Origin: Candidatus Hydrogenedentota bacterium
Lineage (GTDB): Bacteria; Hydrogenedentota; Hydrogenedentia; Hydrogenedentales; JAEUWI01
Direction: 5' to 3'
Length of the DNA stretch: 64,000 nucleotides
Assembly (NCBI GenBank): GCA_016182605.1
Contig: JACPGE010000001.1
Span: forward strand, 28,060-92,059
The translations under genes and the position numbers were made by a program. The notes beneath the pieces are model-generated. The model saw only the letters and a list, made by a program, of their open reading frames with translations, ran no database searches and was not told the DNA's origin. Shown here in pieces: positions 28,187-37,531 of the stretch. The first letter of the stretch is position 1; every line of letters begins with the position of its first letter.

Positions 28187-29551
28187 GGCAACCCGCGCTT
28201 CACCATTATCGGCGGCGGCATCTCCGGACTCTGCACGGCGTTCTATCTTGCGAAGGAATACGGCCGCGATGCGGTGACCGTGCTGGAGGCGGACACGCGC
28301 CTGGGGGGCACGGCGCGCACGGATACGGCGGACGGCTTCACCACGGAGTGGGGGCCGAACGGCTTTCTCGACAAGGAGCCGCTTACGCTGCAATGGGCGG
28401 ACGATCTGGGTCTGCACGATCGCCTGTCCCGCGCCAATGAGAATGCGGCACGGCGCTTCATCTATGCCCACGGCCGCCTCAACGAACTCAAGGGGCCGCC
28501 TGCATTTCTGTTTTCGCCGCTAATGAGCGCCGCGGGCCGGCTGCGGCTGTTGTGCGAGCCGTTCATCCCCCAGCGCACGAGTCCCGAGCCCGAGTCCATC
28601 TGGAATTTTGCCGCGCGCCGCATTGGCCGCGAGGCAGCGGACGTCATGGTGGCTTCCATGGTCAGCGGGGTCTATGCGGGCGACGCGAAGCAGCTCAGCC
28701 TCCAGCACTGCTTCCCGCGCATGTATCAGTTGGAGCGCGATCATGGCGGCCTTTATCGTGCCCTGCGCGCGATCAAGAAGCAGGACCCCACCGCGAGCCC
28801 CATGGGCCCCAAGGGCACGCTGACCACGTTCATCGGCGGCATGGGCGAATTGATCGAGACTGCGGGCCAGGCCCTGGGCGATCGCGTGCGGCTGGGGGCC
28901 TCCGTGAAACGCGTCACCCCCGCAGACGGCGGGCACACCGTTGAACTCGACGGCGGCGAGTCGATGCAGACGGAACACGTCATCTTTGCCGCGCCCGCCT
29001 TTGCCGTGGCCGGCATGATCGAAGCGGCAGAGGCCCAGACCGCAGCCCGGTTGCGCAGCGTGCCCTACGCCAGCATTTCGGTGGTGTGTCTCGCCTTCGA
29101 ACGCAGCCAGGTAAAGCATGACCTGAACGGGTTTGGATTTCTTATCCCGCGCACGGAAGGGCTCCGTGGTTTGGGCTGTCTCTGGACCTCCTCGCTTTTT
29201 AATCACCGTGCGTCCGATGGCAAGGTGCTGCTGCGCATCATGTACGGAGGCGCCACGGACCCAGGCATTCAGGATCTCGATGACGACGCGCTCACGGCAC
29301 TGGTGGCAAAGGAGATCTACCCCATCCTCGGCATCAGCGGCGCCCCCACGATGTGCCGCATCTACCGCCACGGCCGCGGCATTCCGCAGTACAGCTTGCA
29401 GCACCAACAGGTGCTCGATGCAGTCGACGCCCTCGAAGCGCGCCAGCCCGGCCTGCACTTCGCAGGCAACGCCTACCGCGGCGTGAGCCTGAACGATTGC
29501 GTCGTGAGCGCCCGCCGCGTGTTGGGGAGAATCAAGGCGGCAACGGGTTAA
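28187..29551 (+). CDS. Protoporphyrinogen oxidase (HemY type), start codon not identifiable
   Basis: FAD enzyme that oxidises protoporphyrinogen IX, the step after HemN. The dinucleotide fold FTIIGGGISGLCTAFYLAKE is encoded from 28199, followed by TVLEADTRLGGTARTD, TEWGPNGFLDKEPLT, and at the C-terminus GLHFAGNAYRGVSLNDCV, all typical of HemY-type enzymes. An in-frame TAA lies at 28184-28186, immediately before GGC AAC CCG, and there is no ATG, GTG, TTG or CTG between it and the GTG at 28274, which would delete the FAD motif. The natural ATG would be expected exactly where the TAA is. The gene either uses ATT (28205) or another rare start, or its 5' end was altered by the repeat-like DNA upstream. 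The rest of the frame is intact, with no internal stop. Confidence 0.85.
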   Translation, partial: GNPRFTIIGGGISGLCTAFYLAKEYGRDAVTVLEADTRLGGTARTDTADGFTTEWGPNGFLDKEPLTLQWADDLGLHDRLSRANENAARRFIYAHGRLNELKGPPAFLFSPLMSAAGRLRLLCEPFIPQRTSPEPESIWNFAARRIGREAADVMVASMVSGVYAGDAKQLSLQHCFPRMYQLERDHGGLYRALRAIKKQDPTASPMGPKGTLTTFIGGMGELIETAGQALGDRVRLGASVKRVTPADGGHTVELDGGESMQTEHVIFAAPAFAVAGMIEAAEAQTAARLRSVPYASISVVCLAFERSQVKHDLNGFGFLIPRTEGLRGLGCLWTSSLFNHRASDGKVLLRIMYGGATDPGIQDLDDDALTALVAKEIYPILGISGAPTMCRIYRHGRGIPQYSLQHQQVLDAVDALEARQPGLHFAGNAYRGVSLNDCVVSARRVLGRIKAATG

Positions 29552-29679
29552 GGCGTGCAATCCGCCCAATCGGAATTGAGCGCTACGTAGCTCCCTTTTC
29601 CGAATGGGAGTAGGATTGCCGCGCGTTCACGTTTGGAATGCGGTAGCTATTTTCGCGAGTGCCGAGCCATGGGGTAAGT

Positions 29680-29714
29680 CTAACATCCCCCCTACCCCCC
29701 TTCGAATGGGGACC
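29680..29714 (+). repeat. 35-bp DUF559-associated palindromic end, copy A
   Basis: CTAACATCCCCCCTACCCCC, then CTTCGAATGGGGACC. Its left side carries the first seven codons of a DUF559-like gene (MARHSRK then stop, minus strand). The sequence to the right, up to 29949, resembles 30638-30874. Confidence 0.75.
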
Positions 29715-29949
29715 CATGCTTTAGCCTCTCTGATGCATCCGCTGCTTCGGCCAAACGCGCGCGCCAAGGGTCGAAGCCTTGGATTGTACGGCAGCTATTT
29801 TCGCGATGGGCTGCGTTTGGATGTGCGCGCGGGGTCCGATCGACGCGGAGCGTCCGGGACTGCCTTCCCAAGCAGCGCTTCTGAACAAGGGAAGATTCCG
29901 GGCAATGATACGTGCAGAGATTCGGAACGCGGCCCCCCCAGCATTTGTT

Positions 29950-29984
29950 GGTCCCCCTTCGAAGGGGGGTAGGGGGGATGTTAG
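29950..29984 (-). repeat. 35-bp DUF559-associated palindromic end, copy B (left end of full element)
   Basis: Reverse complement of copies A, C and D, with inner palindrome CCCCCTTCGAAGGGGG. It lies 78 bp beyond the stop codon of the DUF559 gene and forms, with copy C, inverted terminal repeats around it. The sequence just inside it (to about 30030) is repeated next to copy E. Confidence 0.8.
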
Positions 29985-30061
29985 TGCTTTTCCTAATCCT
30001 CGCCCCTGCGCACACTGCCCAGATCTGCATGAAAATCACCAGGGATTCCAGGCACGCTCAG

Positions 30062-30445
30062 TCAATCCTCGCTATCGCTGGCAAGCCAATCGCGAATTGC
30101 AGCAACAACGCCCTCCAAATTCTTTCGGACATCACGCTCTCCAAAACGGAGAAATCGCACTCCCAGCGCCTCCAATTCCCGCTGCCGCTTCAAGTGATGT
30201 GCGTACGCACCGGCATCCTCATGACTCGATCCATCCACCTCGATGGCAAGCATGCGCTCAAGGCAGAAGAAGTCCACGATGTACTCGCCGATGGGAACCT
30301 GCCGGTGAAATTCGGGACCCAAGGCACGATTCTTGACGGCACTCCATAGCAAGACTTCGCCCAAGGTTCCTTCTTTGCGCAGGGCGCGCGCCAAGGGTCG
30401 AAGCCGTGGATTGTACGGCAGGTATTTTCGCTTGTGCCGGGCCAT
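30062..30445 (-). CDS. DUF559 (Vsr-like endonuclease fold) protein
   Basis: A 127-residue protein of the DUF559 family, which shares a fold with very-short-patch-repair and restriction nucleases. Diagnostic features are ARALRKEGTLGEVLLWSAVKN, GPEFHRQVPIGEYIVDFFC with the central Asp, the LAIEVDGSSHED Glu/Asp/His cluster, the RQRELEALGVRFLRF strand and a closing helix. Those acidic residues are the likely metal site. The ATG at 30445 lies 9 nt from the adjacent palindromic repeat, so leader and start codon are part of the repeat. The gene is bracketed by inverted 35-bp repeats (29950-29984 and 30455-30490), making a 541-bp unit. The first 7 to 24 codons are found again as truncated copies beside the other repeats. 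A nuclease driving or tolerating repeat movement is inference. Confidence 0.85.
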   Translation of the reverse strand: MARHKRKYLPYNPRLRPLARALRKEGTLGEVLLWSAVKNRALGPEFHRQVPIGEYIVDFFCLERMLAIEVDGSSHEDAGAYAHHLKRQRELEALGVRFLRFGERDVRKNLEGVVAAIRDWLASDSED

Positions 30446-30454
30446 GGGGTAAGT

Positions 30455-30490
30455 CTAACATCCCCCCTACCCCCCTTCGAAAGGGGGACC
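30455..30490 (+). repeat. 35-bp DUF559-associated palindromic end, copy C (right end of full element)
   Basis: CTAACATCCCCCCTACCCCC, then CCTTCGAAAGGGGGACC; 36 bp because of one extra A in the palindrome centre. It is immediately upstream of the DUF559 start codon on the minus strand. Confidence 0.8.
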
Positions 30491-30529
30491 CAAGTTTCGG
30501 CTACTTTGGTGTATTTGCGGTTTCAGCAA

Positions 30530-30599
30530 ACGCGCGCGCCAAGGGTCGAAGCCTTGGATTGTAAGACAGGTATTCTCGCTTGTGCCGCGCCATGGGGTA
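30530..30599 (-). pseudogene. Truncated 5' copy of the DUF559 gene
   Basis: On the minus strand ATG at about 30593 opens MARHKREYLSYNPRLRPLARA, nearly identical to the first 21 residues of the intact gene, then diverges (FAETANTPK) and stops. It carries the same leader and the copy D palindrome upstream. It appears to be a remnant or a non-autonomous derivative. Confidence 0.65.
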
Positions 30600-30602
30600 A
30601 GT

Positions 30603-30637
30603 CTAACATCCCCCCTACCCCCCTTCGAAGGGGGACC
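30603..30637 (+). repeat. 35-bp DUF559-associated palindromic end, copy D
   Basis: Same sequence and orientation as copies A and C, with a perfect CCCCCTTCGAAGGGGG centre. Copy C to copy D forms a direct repeat about 147 bp long. Confidence 0.75.
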
Positions 30638-30874
30638 CAAGCCTCCGCTTCTTTGATGCATCCGCTGCTTCGGCCATATGTGCGTCGAAATGGGCTTCGT
30701 TTGGATGTGCGCGCAGTTTCTGATCGACGCGGAGCGTCGGGGACCGCACTCCTTAGTAGCGCTTCGGAAAGCGGGAAAACATCCGTGGCTTCAGCCAGGT
30801 TATTGGTGGCTGTGGTTGCCCTCTTCTAAGCTTCTCAGAAGTATCAGCGGTTCCAGTCACCCCCCGCATTTGTT

Positions 30875-30909
30875 GGTCCCCCTTCGAAGGGGGGTAGGGG
30901 GGATGTTAG
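30875..30909 (-). repeat. 35-bp DUF559-associated palindromic end, copy E
   Basis: Inverted copy, identical to copy B. The following 50 bp (GTGCTTTTCCTAATCTTCGC, then CCCCCACGCACACCGCC) match the inside flank of copy B, so E marks the left end of another, otherwise lost, element. From here to thiC (31164) no gene or canonical riboswitch is visible. Confidence 0.75.
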
Positions 30910-31112
30910 TGCTTTTCCTAATCTTCGCCCCCACGCACACCGCCCAGACCTGCACCATCAAACGCCAAGTATGTGCCACACTCCGCTCCAGATCCACAAT
31001 CTTCGCACACAAAATCTCCGCCCATTGACTCCCCGCCCCTGAGGGTGCGATCATGGGGGCACGCCTCGAAACGGGCGCGGGAGTGTGCGGTCTTGCCCGC
31101 GGGCCCGAGTGA

Positions 31113-33044
<1,932 letters not shown>

Positions 33045-33071
33045 GGGAGACTGGAGACTCTGAAAGGTCTT

Positions 33072-33395
33072 ATGGAATACACGGTAGAAGAATTGGCCCG
33101 GAAGCGGGCGAATAACGAAGCGTTTTTGCTGCTTGACGTGCGGACGGCGAAGGAGTTGGAGATAGTCTCGCTTGCGGGGGCGAAGCACATTCCGTTGCAC
33201 GAGCTGGAGGCGTCCATCGGCACGCTCAGCGCGTGGAAGGATAAAGAAGTGATCTGCATGTGCCATCATGGCGGGCGATCCGCGATGGCCCAGCGGATCT
33301 TGCTGAAGAACGGTTTCACCGATGTGAAGAATCTTGCCGGCGGCATCCACGCCTATGCAGAAGAAGTGGATACGTCGCTGGCCATTTACGAGTAA
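33072..33395 (+). CDS. Single-domain rhodanese
   Basis: A 107-residue cytoplasmic sulfurtransferase domain. It has LLLDVRTAKELEIVSLAGAKHIPLHE and the active-site loop CHHGGRS with the persulfide-carrying Cys and the loop-closing Arg. AAAGG lies 6 nt before the ATG. Its position directly after thiC would fit a sulfur donor for thiamin thiazole formation or another sulfur-transfer job, but no thiS, thiF or thiG is in the window. Confidence 0.92.
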   Translation: MEYTVEELARKRANNEAFLLLDVRTAKELEIVSLAGAKHIPLHELEASIGTLSAWKDKEVICMCHHGGRSAMAQRILLKNGFTDVKNLAGGIHAYAEEVDTSLAIYE

Positions 33396-33470
33396 CGCTG
33401 CACAACTTGTGGGGCCCGCAGGCCGTACCAAGCCTGTGGGAAACGAGTCCATTCCTGGGAGACGCCCATC

Positions 33471-34193
33471 TTGCCGTGGAAATTGTCTGAGCGCGTGTGT
33501 GAACCGGAGATCCTCGATCGTCCGGACCTCGATCCGGAGGACGTCTTGCCGGCGTACCGGGGATTGGCGCGCTTGCACCGGATCGCCAACGCCACGCGAA
33601 TCTTCCTGGAGCCGTTGCAGGCGTATTTGCGCCGGGATGACGGGGAACGGACGATTCGCGTGCTTGATCTCGCCTGTGGCGACGGTCACCTGATCCGGCA
33701 GCTTTACCGGCGGCTCGCTGAGGCGCATCCCCATGTGGAATTCTATGGCTGCGACAAGAACGTCCATGCGATCGAGCACGCGAATGAGCAGGCCGTGGTG
33801 GACGGGTGCGAAGGGCTGCATTTTTTCGAGGCGAATATCATAGACGAGCCCATTCCGCCCGGTTTTGACGTCTATATCAATTCGCTCTTCCTGCACCACC
33901 TCGACACGCCCGTTGCAATTCAATTCATGCGCAATCTGGCGGCGTGCGCGCCCGACTGCATACTGCTGAGCGATCTGCTGCGCACCCACCGCGGGGTGGT
34001 GCTGACGGCGCTTGCGACGCACACGTTCAGCCGCAGCCCGATTGTGCATATTGACGGACGGCGCTCGATTCGTGCCGCATTTTCCGCCAGCGAGGTGCGC
34101 GGCCTCATGCGCGAGAGTGGCTGGAACGGCGTGACGCTGAGCCGCCACTGGCCGGAGCGCTTCCTGCTTACCTGGCGCAATCCCTTCGCCTGA
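33471..34193 (+). CDS. Class I SAM-dependent methyltransferase
   Basis: A 240-residue methyltransferase with the SAM-binding motif I VLDLACGDGHLIRQL, motif II acidic residue in FYGCDKNVHAI and a central VYINSLFLHHLDTP. The C-terminal part (LSDLLRTHRGVVLTALATH) resembles methyltransferases found beside type III polyketide synthases, but no synthase is nearby, so the substrate is unknown. The start appears to be TTG at 33471, with GGGAGA about 10 nt upstream; no in-frame ATG exists before motif I. Confidence 0.82.
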   Translation: MPWKLSERVCEPEILDRPDLDPEDVLPAYRGLARLHRIANATRIFLEPLQAYLRRDDGERTIRVLDLACGDGHLIRQLYRRLAEAHPHVEFYGCDKNVHAIEHANEQAVVDGCEGLHFFEANIIDEPIPPGFDVYINSLFLHHLDTPVAIQFMRNLAACAPDCILLSDLLRTHRGVVLTALATHTFSRSPIVHIDGRRSIRAAFSASEVRGLMRESGWNGVTLSRHWPERFLLTWRNPFA

Positions 34194-34197
34194 AACG

Positions 34198-34229
34198 AAT
34201 TCACTTCACGCAAAGACGCCAAGTGAATT
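34198..34229 (+). terminator. Weak candidate terminator between convergent genes
   Basis: AATTCACTT and AAGTGAATT form a 9-bp A+T-rich stem with a 14-nt loop, followed by TCCCCCTTT. It lies just after the methyltransferase stop. The loop contains CACGCAAAGACGCC, a simple motif seen in low-complexity intergenic repeats, so this may be repeat rather than terminator. Confidence 0.3.
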
Positions 34230-34255
34230 TCCCCCTTTGCGGCTTTGCGTGCCCA

Positions 34256-35671
34256 TCAGTCTCCTTTGCTCCGTTCCACGGGCCGCAGCCCCTCCATCCT
34301 CGACTTCAATTCCACATCGAGTTTTTCCCGCACCGCAGCGAGGGCGGGATCGTCAATGCGGTTATGCGCCTCTTCGGGATCGTTTTTCAGATCATAGAGT
34401 TCGCCGGCGCCTGTCCGCAGGAAATCGCGCACAAGTTTCCATTCCGGCGTGCGGATCATGTGCATGTCCGCGTCCGCGTAGTGGTGCATGGCGTACTGCC
34501 CGTAGAACGTGTTGTCCCACGGTTGATCTTCGCCCAGGAGGAGCGGCAGAAAACTGCGCCCGTGTGTGCCCGCGCTTTCCGGCACCGCTCCGCCGGTCAT
34601 GGCCACGAGGGTCGGGTACCAGTCGAGGTTGGTGATGCACTGGTCGATCACCCGTCCCGGCGCGACTTTCCCCGGCCACCGCAGCAGCGTGGGAGTGCGC
34701 AGGGAGGTGTCCCACATGTTCGGACGCGGCACATCCTTCTTCTCGTCCGTGGTAATCCAGGCGCCATTGCCCTTGTGCAGAATGCCGTGGTGGCCGATGT
34801 TGTAGCCGTGATCGCTGGTGAAGATCACGACGGTGTTTTTCGCGATGTCCAGTTCGTCCAGCAGCGCCATCACGCGGCCGAGACTGCGATCCACGCCGGC
34901 GACACTCGCGAGATACTCGCGCATGCACTTTTCGATGCGTGTGGTGTCGAGGTTGGGGGTATCGGGGTGGGGGAGCGTGAGGGACTTGTCCTTCACGGTG
35001 GCCCAGTCTTCCTCGGGCACGGGCATGTAGGGGGCGTGGGGGGAACGGTGGTGGAGGGAGAGGAGGAAGGGCTTGCCCTCGCCCGCACCGTGCCGTATGA
35101 AGTCCAGAGCCTTATCGGTCAAGAGATCCGACGTGTAGCCTTCCACGGTCGCGACGGCTCCATCGTCCTCCAATTCGGGATCCAGGGCTTTGGCGCCGCC
35201 CTCCCGGAAGCCGTAGAACCGATCATAGCCGAAGAGGCTTGGGTGATAGCGGTCCTGTGAGCCCAGGTGCCACTTGCCCACGAGGCCCGTGCGGTAGCCG
35301 GCATCGCGAAGGGTGCGCACCCACGTGGGCAGGGCAGGGTCCAGTCCGAGCTGGCTCTCATCGGCCCGCTTTGTTCCCGGGCTGGGCGAGATCCAGTCGG
35401 TGATGCCGGCTTCCGATCCGTAACGGCTGGTGAGGAGTTCTACGCGGGAAGGCGAGCACACCGGAGTGGCCACGAAGAAGTTGGTGAAGCGCGCACCTTC
35501 ATGGGCGAGGCGGTCCATGTTCGGCGTGTGCGCGTCGGTATTGCCTGCCGCGCCAAGCGCCCAGGGGGCTTGGTCGTCGGTGAGGATGAAGATGATGTTG
35601 GGGCGCTCCTGGGCCCAGGCGGAGGGGAGTAGCGACAGGGCGGCCACGAGCAGCAGGAGTGTGTTTCTCAT
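34256..35671 (-). CDS. Secreted type I (formylglycine) sulfatase
   Basis: A 471-residue alkaline-phosphatase-superfamily sulfatase. Signal peptide LLLLVAALSLLPSAWA is followed by the metal-site Asp pair in IIFILTDDQ and the activation motif CSPSR (CxPxR), whose Cys would be converted to formylglycine. GLVGKWHLG and the metal residues in IFTSDHGYNIGHHG also fit. Such enzymes remove sulfate esters from polysaccharides and are abundant in planctomycetes and relatives. The ATG at 35671 has CAGGAA upstream and starts the signal peptide directly. No anaerobic or FGE-type maturase is in the window. Confidence 0.93.
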   Translation of the reverse strand: MRNTLLLLVAALSLLPSAWAQERPNIIFILTDDQAPWALGAAGNTDAHTPNMDRLAHEGARFTNFFVATPVCSPSRVELLTSRYGSEAGITDWISPSPGTKRADESQLGLDPALPTWVRTLRDAGYRTGLVGKWHLGSQDRYHPSLFGYDRFYGFREGGAKALDPELEDDGAVATVEGYTSDLLTDKALDFIRHGAGEGKPFLLSLHHRSPHAPYMPVPEEDWATVKDKSLTLPHPDTPNLDTTRIEKCMREYLASVAGVDRSLGRVMALLDELDIAKNTVVIFTSDHGYNIGHHGILHKGNGAWITTDEKKDVPRPNMWDTSLRTPTLLRWPGKVAPGRVIDQCITNLDWYPTLVAMTGGAVPESAGTHGRSFLPLLLGEDQPWDNTFYGQYAMHHYADADMHMIRTPEWKLVRDFLRTGAGELYDLKNDPEEAHNRIDDPALAAVREKLDVELKSRMEGLRPVERSKGD

Positions 35672-35785
35672 TCGTTCGTTCCTGGTTGGTAGTGTGGCCC
35701 GGGGTAGACACAGGGTCTTGCGAGGCCCATATCGCATGGTACTGGATTGCAGGTCTGGGCGCCAACCGGAGAGAGGAGGCGGGGG

Positions 35786-35830
35786 AGATCTCTCACTTCG
35801 TACGAGATGACAAATGGGTTCGAGATGAGG
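35786..35830 (+). repeat. GATCTCTCAC...GAGATGA repeat, copy 2
   Basis: GATCTCTCACTTCGTACGAG then ATGACAAATGGGTTCGAGAT; further diverged GAGATGACAAG follows to 35850. It belongs to the 815-bp gap 35672-36486, which contains only repeats and the dus promoter. Confidence 0.6.
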
Positions 35831-35880
35831 ATATGCTTCGAGATGACAAGTTAGTTTGAGTTGACGTACTTCGACGCGGA

Positions 35881-35920
35881 ATGCCTACGCTCATCGAGCG
35901 AAGGCCTACTTGGGTGGCGT
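35881..35920 (+). repeat. CTACGCTCGNCGAGCGAAGG repeat, copy 2
   Basis: ATGCCTACGCTCATCGAGCG continuing AAGGCCTACTTGGGTGGCG. The longest and best-conserved copy in the window together with 42208-42246. Confidence 0.65.
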
Positions 35921-36043
35921 GCCTAAATCGTAGCACGCTGCTTGCCGAGCGGCGTGATTGGGGTCAGGCGGCAAATCTTGGCGACATTCGGTTCAGTCCC
36001 GAAAAGAGGGGACTTGTGGCCTGTGGTGGGGTGTCAGCCCCCC

Positions 36044-36230
36044 TTTGGAGTGCCGGTAGCTTGCTACCGCTTTTAATCAGGCAGCTTGCTGCCGTCGTAT
36101 CGCGATACACAACAACAATGAGCCGCAGCCCAGAATAAGGTGCTTCGCTGCCCCGTATTGCCCATAGCGCCGGATACATTGCAAGCAAGCTTGCGGGGGA
36201 AAAGCGGCAGCAAGCTGCCAGCACTCCATA
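36044..36230. repeat. Inverted-repeat element with 31-bp arms
   Basis: Left arm 36044-36074 (TTTGGAGTGCCGGTAGCTTG then CTACCGCTTTT) is matched in reverse by 36200-36230 (AAAAGCGGCAGCAAGCTGCC then AGCACTCCATA). About 125 bp lie between, including another GCAGCTTGCTGCC palindrome. No coding frame is present, so it resembles a small non-autonomous element or paired REP sequences. Confidence 0.6.
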
Positions 36231-36349
36231 TTTCGAGTGCATTTCGAATGAGCGTGGTGAGTCGTAGCCGGGATAGCGCGATGCCTGTTGCAGTTCAATC
36301 GTCAAGAGTCAGCGCCCTTAGGGCCAATTCCTGCGGGGAGATCACGGAG

Positions 36350-36385
36350 GGATCTCTCACTGCGTTCAAGATGACAGTGGGATCC
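36350..36385 (+). repeat. GATCTCTCAC...GAGATGA repeat, copy 3
   Basis: GGATCTCTCACTGCGTTCAA then GATGACAGTGGGATCC. The GCGTTCAAGATGACA form is closer to a widespread type of dispersed bacterial repeat. Confidence 0.5.
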
Positions 36386-36419
36386 ATTGCGGTCGAATGT
36401 CTTGGGATCCAGGGCTGAG

Positions 36420-36449
36420 TTGCCCGATCCGGGCCTTTTCCGGTATGAT
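36420..36449 (+). promoter_or_regulatory. Candidate promoter of the dihydrouridine synthase gene
   Basis: TTGCCC and TATGAT with an 18-bp spacer lie 38 bp before the ATG at 36487. Confidence 0.45.
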
Positions 36450-36486
36450 AGGGGGCAGTGTAAGCCCTTCTATTCCGGAACTTTCC

Positions 36487-37464
36487 ATGAAAATTGGCCC
36501 CATCGAAATAGACAAGCCGTTGTGCCTCGCGCCCATGGAGGATGTCTCCAATCTGCCTTTCCGCGTCATGTGCAAGGAGCAGGGGGCGGACATTGTCTAC
36601 ACGGAATTCACAAACTGTGAGGCGCTCATCCGCAATGTGAAGGGAGCGATGCGCAAGATTCAGGTGTGCGATGCCGAGCGGCCCGTGGCCATCCAGCTTT
36701 ATGGGAGCGGGGAGGAGTCCATGGAGCAGGCCACGGAGATTGCCGAGATGGCGGGGGCCGACTTCATCGACATCAACTGCGGGTGCTGGGTGAAGAAGGT
36801 GGCGCATCGCGGGGATGGCGCGGGGCTCTTGCGCGACCTGAACAAATTCAAGGCGGTGGTCCAGTCGGTGCAACGGGGCACGAAGCTGCCGGTGACGGTC
36901 AAGACGCGGCTCGGCTGGGACGAGAATTCCTATGTGATACTTGATGTGGCGCCCATGCTCGAAGATCTCGGTGTGCAGGCGCTCACGGTCCATTGCCGGA
37001 CCCGCAAGCAGGGCTACACCGGTCAGGCAGACTGGAACTGGCTGGCGCGCATCAAAGAGGCGAGCAAGATTCCCTTGATTGCCAATGGGGACATCAACAC
37101 ACCGGAAGACGTGAAGGCCTGTTTCGACCTGGGCTGCGACGGGGTCATGATTGGGCGCGGGGCGATCCACAGTCCGTGGATTTTCCGCTATGCCAAGCAC
37201 TACCTCAAGACGGGCGAAATCCTGCCCGAGCCTGCGTTCCAGGAACGTGTAGAAATGTGCATCCGTCACCTGAAGGATTCGGTGGCGCACCGGGGCGAGA
37301 GCCGTGGGGTGAAGGCTTTCCGGCGGCACTACCAAGGATATTTGAGTGGGTTGCGCGACATCAAGAAGTTGCGGAACGATTTGATGACATTGGAAGAGGT
37401 TGCGCCGATAATAGACCGCTTATATCGGTTTTTGGATGATTTTGAGCGTGGCGAGGCGGCCTGA
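36487..37464 (+). CDS. dus: tRNA-dihydrouridine synthase
   Basis: A 325-residue FMN enzyme reducing uridine to dihydrouridine in tRNA. Typical features are the opening PLCLAPMEDVSNLPFRVMC, VYTEFTNCEALI, the catalytic-Cys loop DINCGCWVKKVAHRGDGAGLL, VHCRTRKQGYTGQADWNWL and IANGDINTPED with the FMN-phosphate site GVMIGRGAIHSPWIF. The loop normally reads MGCP; here it is CGCW, with Trp in place of Pro next to the Cys. The frame is open upstream, but ATG 36487 follows the promoter and matches the family start. Subfamily (B or C type) was not resolved. Confidence 0.93.
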   Translation: MKIGPIEIDKPLCLAPMEDVSNLPFRVMCKEQGADIVYTEFTNCEALIRNVKGAMRKIQVCDAERPVAIQLYGSGEESMEQATEIAEMAGADFIDINCGCWVKKVAHRGDGAGLLRDLNKFKAVVQSVQRGTKLPVTVKTRLGWDENSYVILDVAPMLEDLGVQALTVHCRTRKQGYTGQADWNWLARIKEASKIPLIANGDINTPEDVKACFDLGCDGVMIGRGAIHSPWIFRYAKHYLKTGEILPEPAFQERVEMCIRHLKDSVAHRGESRGVKAFRRHYQGYLSGLRDIKKLRNDLMTLEEVAPIIDRLYRFLDDFERGEAA

Positions 37465-37531
37465 ATGGCGCCATTATCGGACACTGATGGCCCGGTGGGC
37501 TCTCATCTCGCGCCCCGCAAGGCGGCCTAAG

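Noticed and set aside
29604..30349. Several plus-strand frames across the repeat island
   Set aside because: They read through the palindromic repeats or antisense to the DUF559 gene and contain no recognisable domain.
29680..30909. CRISPR array
   Set aside because: The 35-bp repeats are in both orientations, irregularly spaced by 105 to 500 bp, and associated with gene fragments; no cas gene is nearby.
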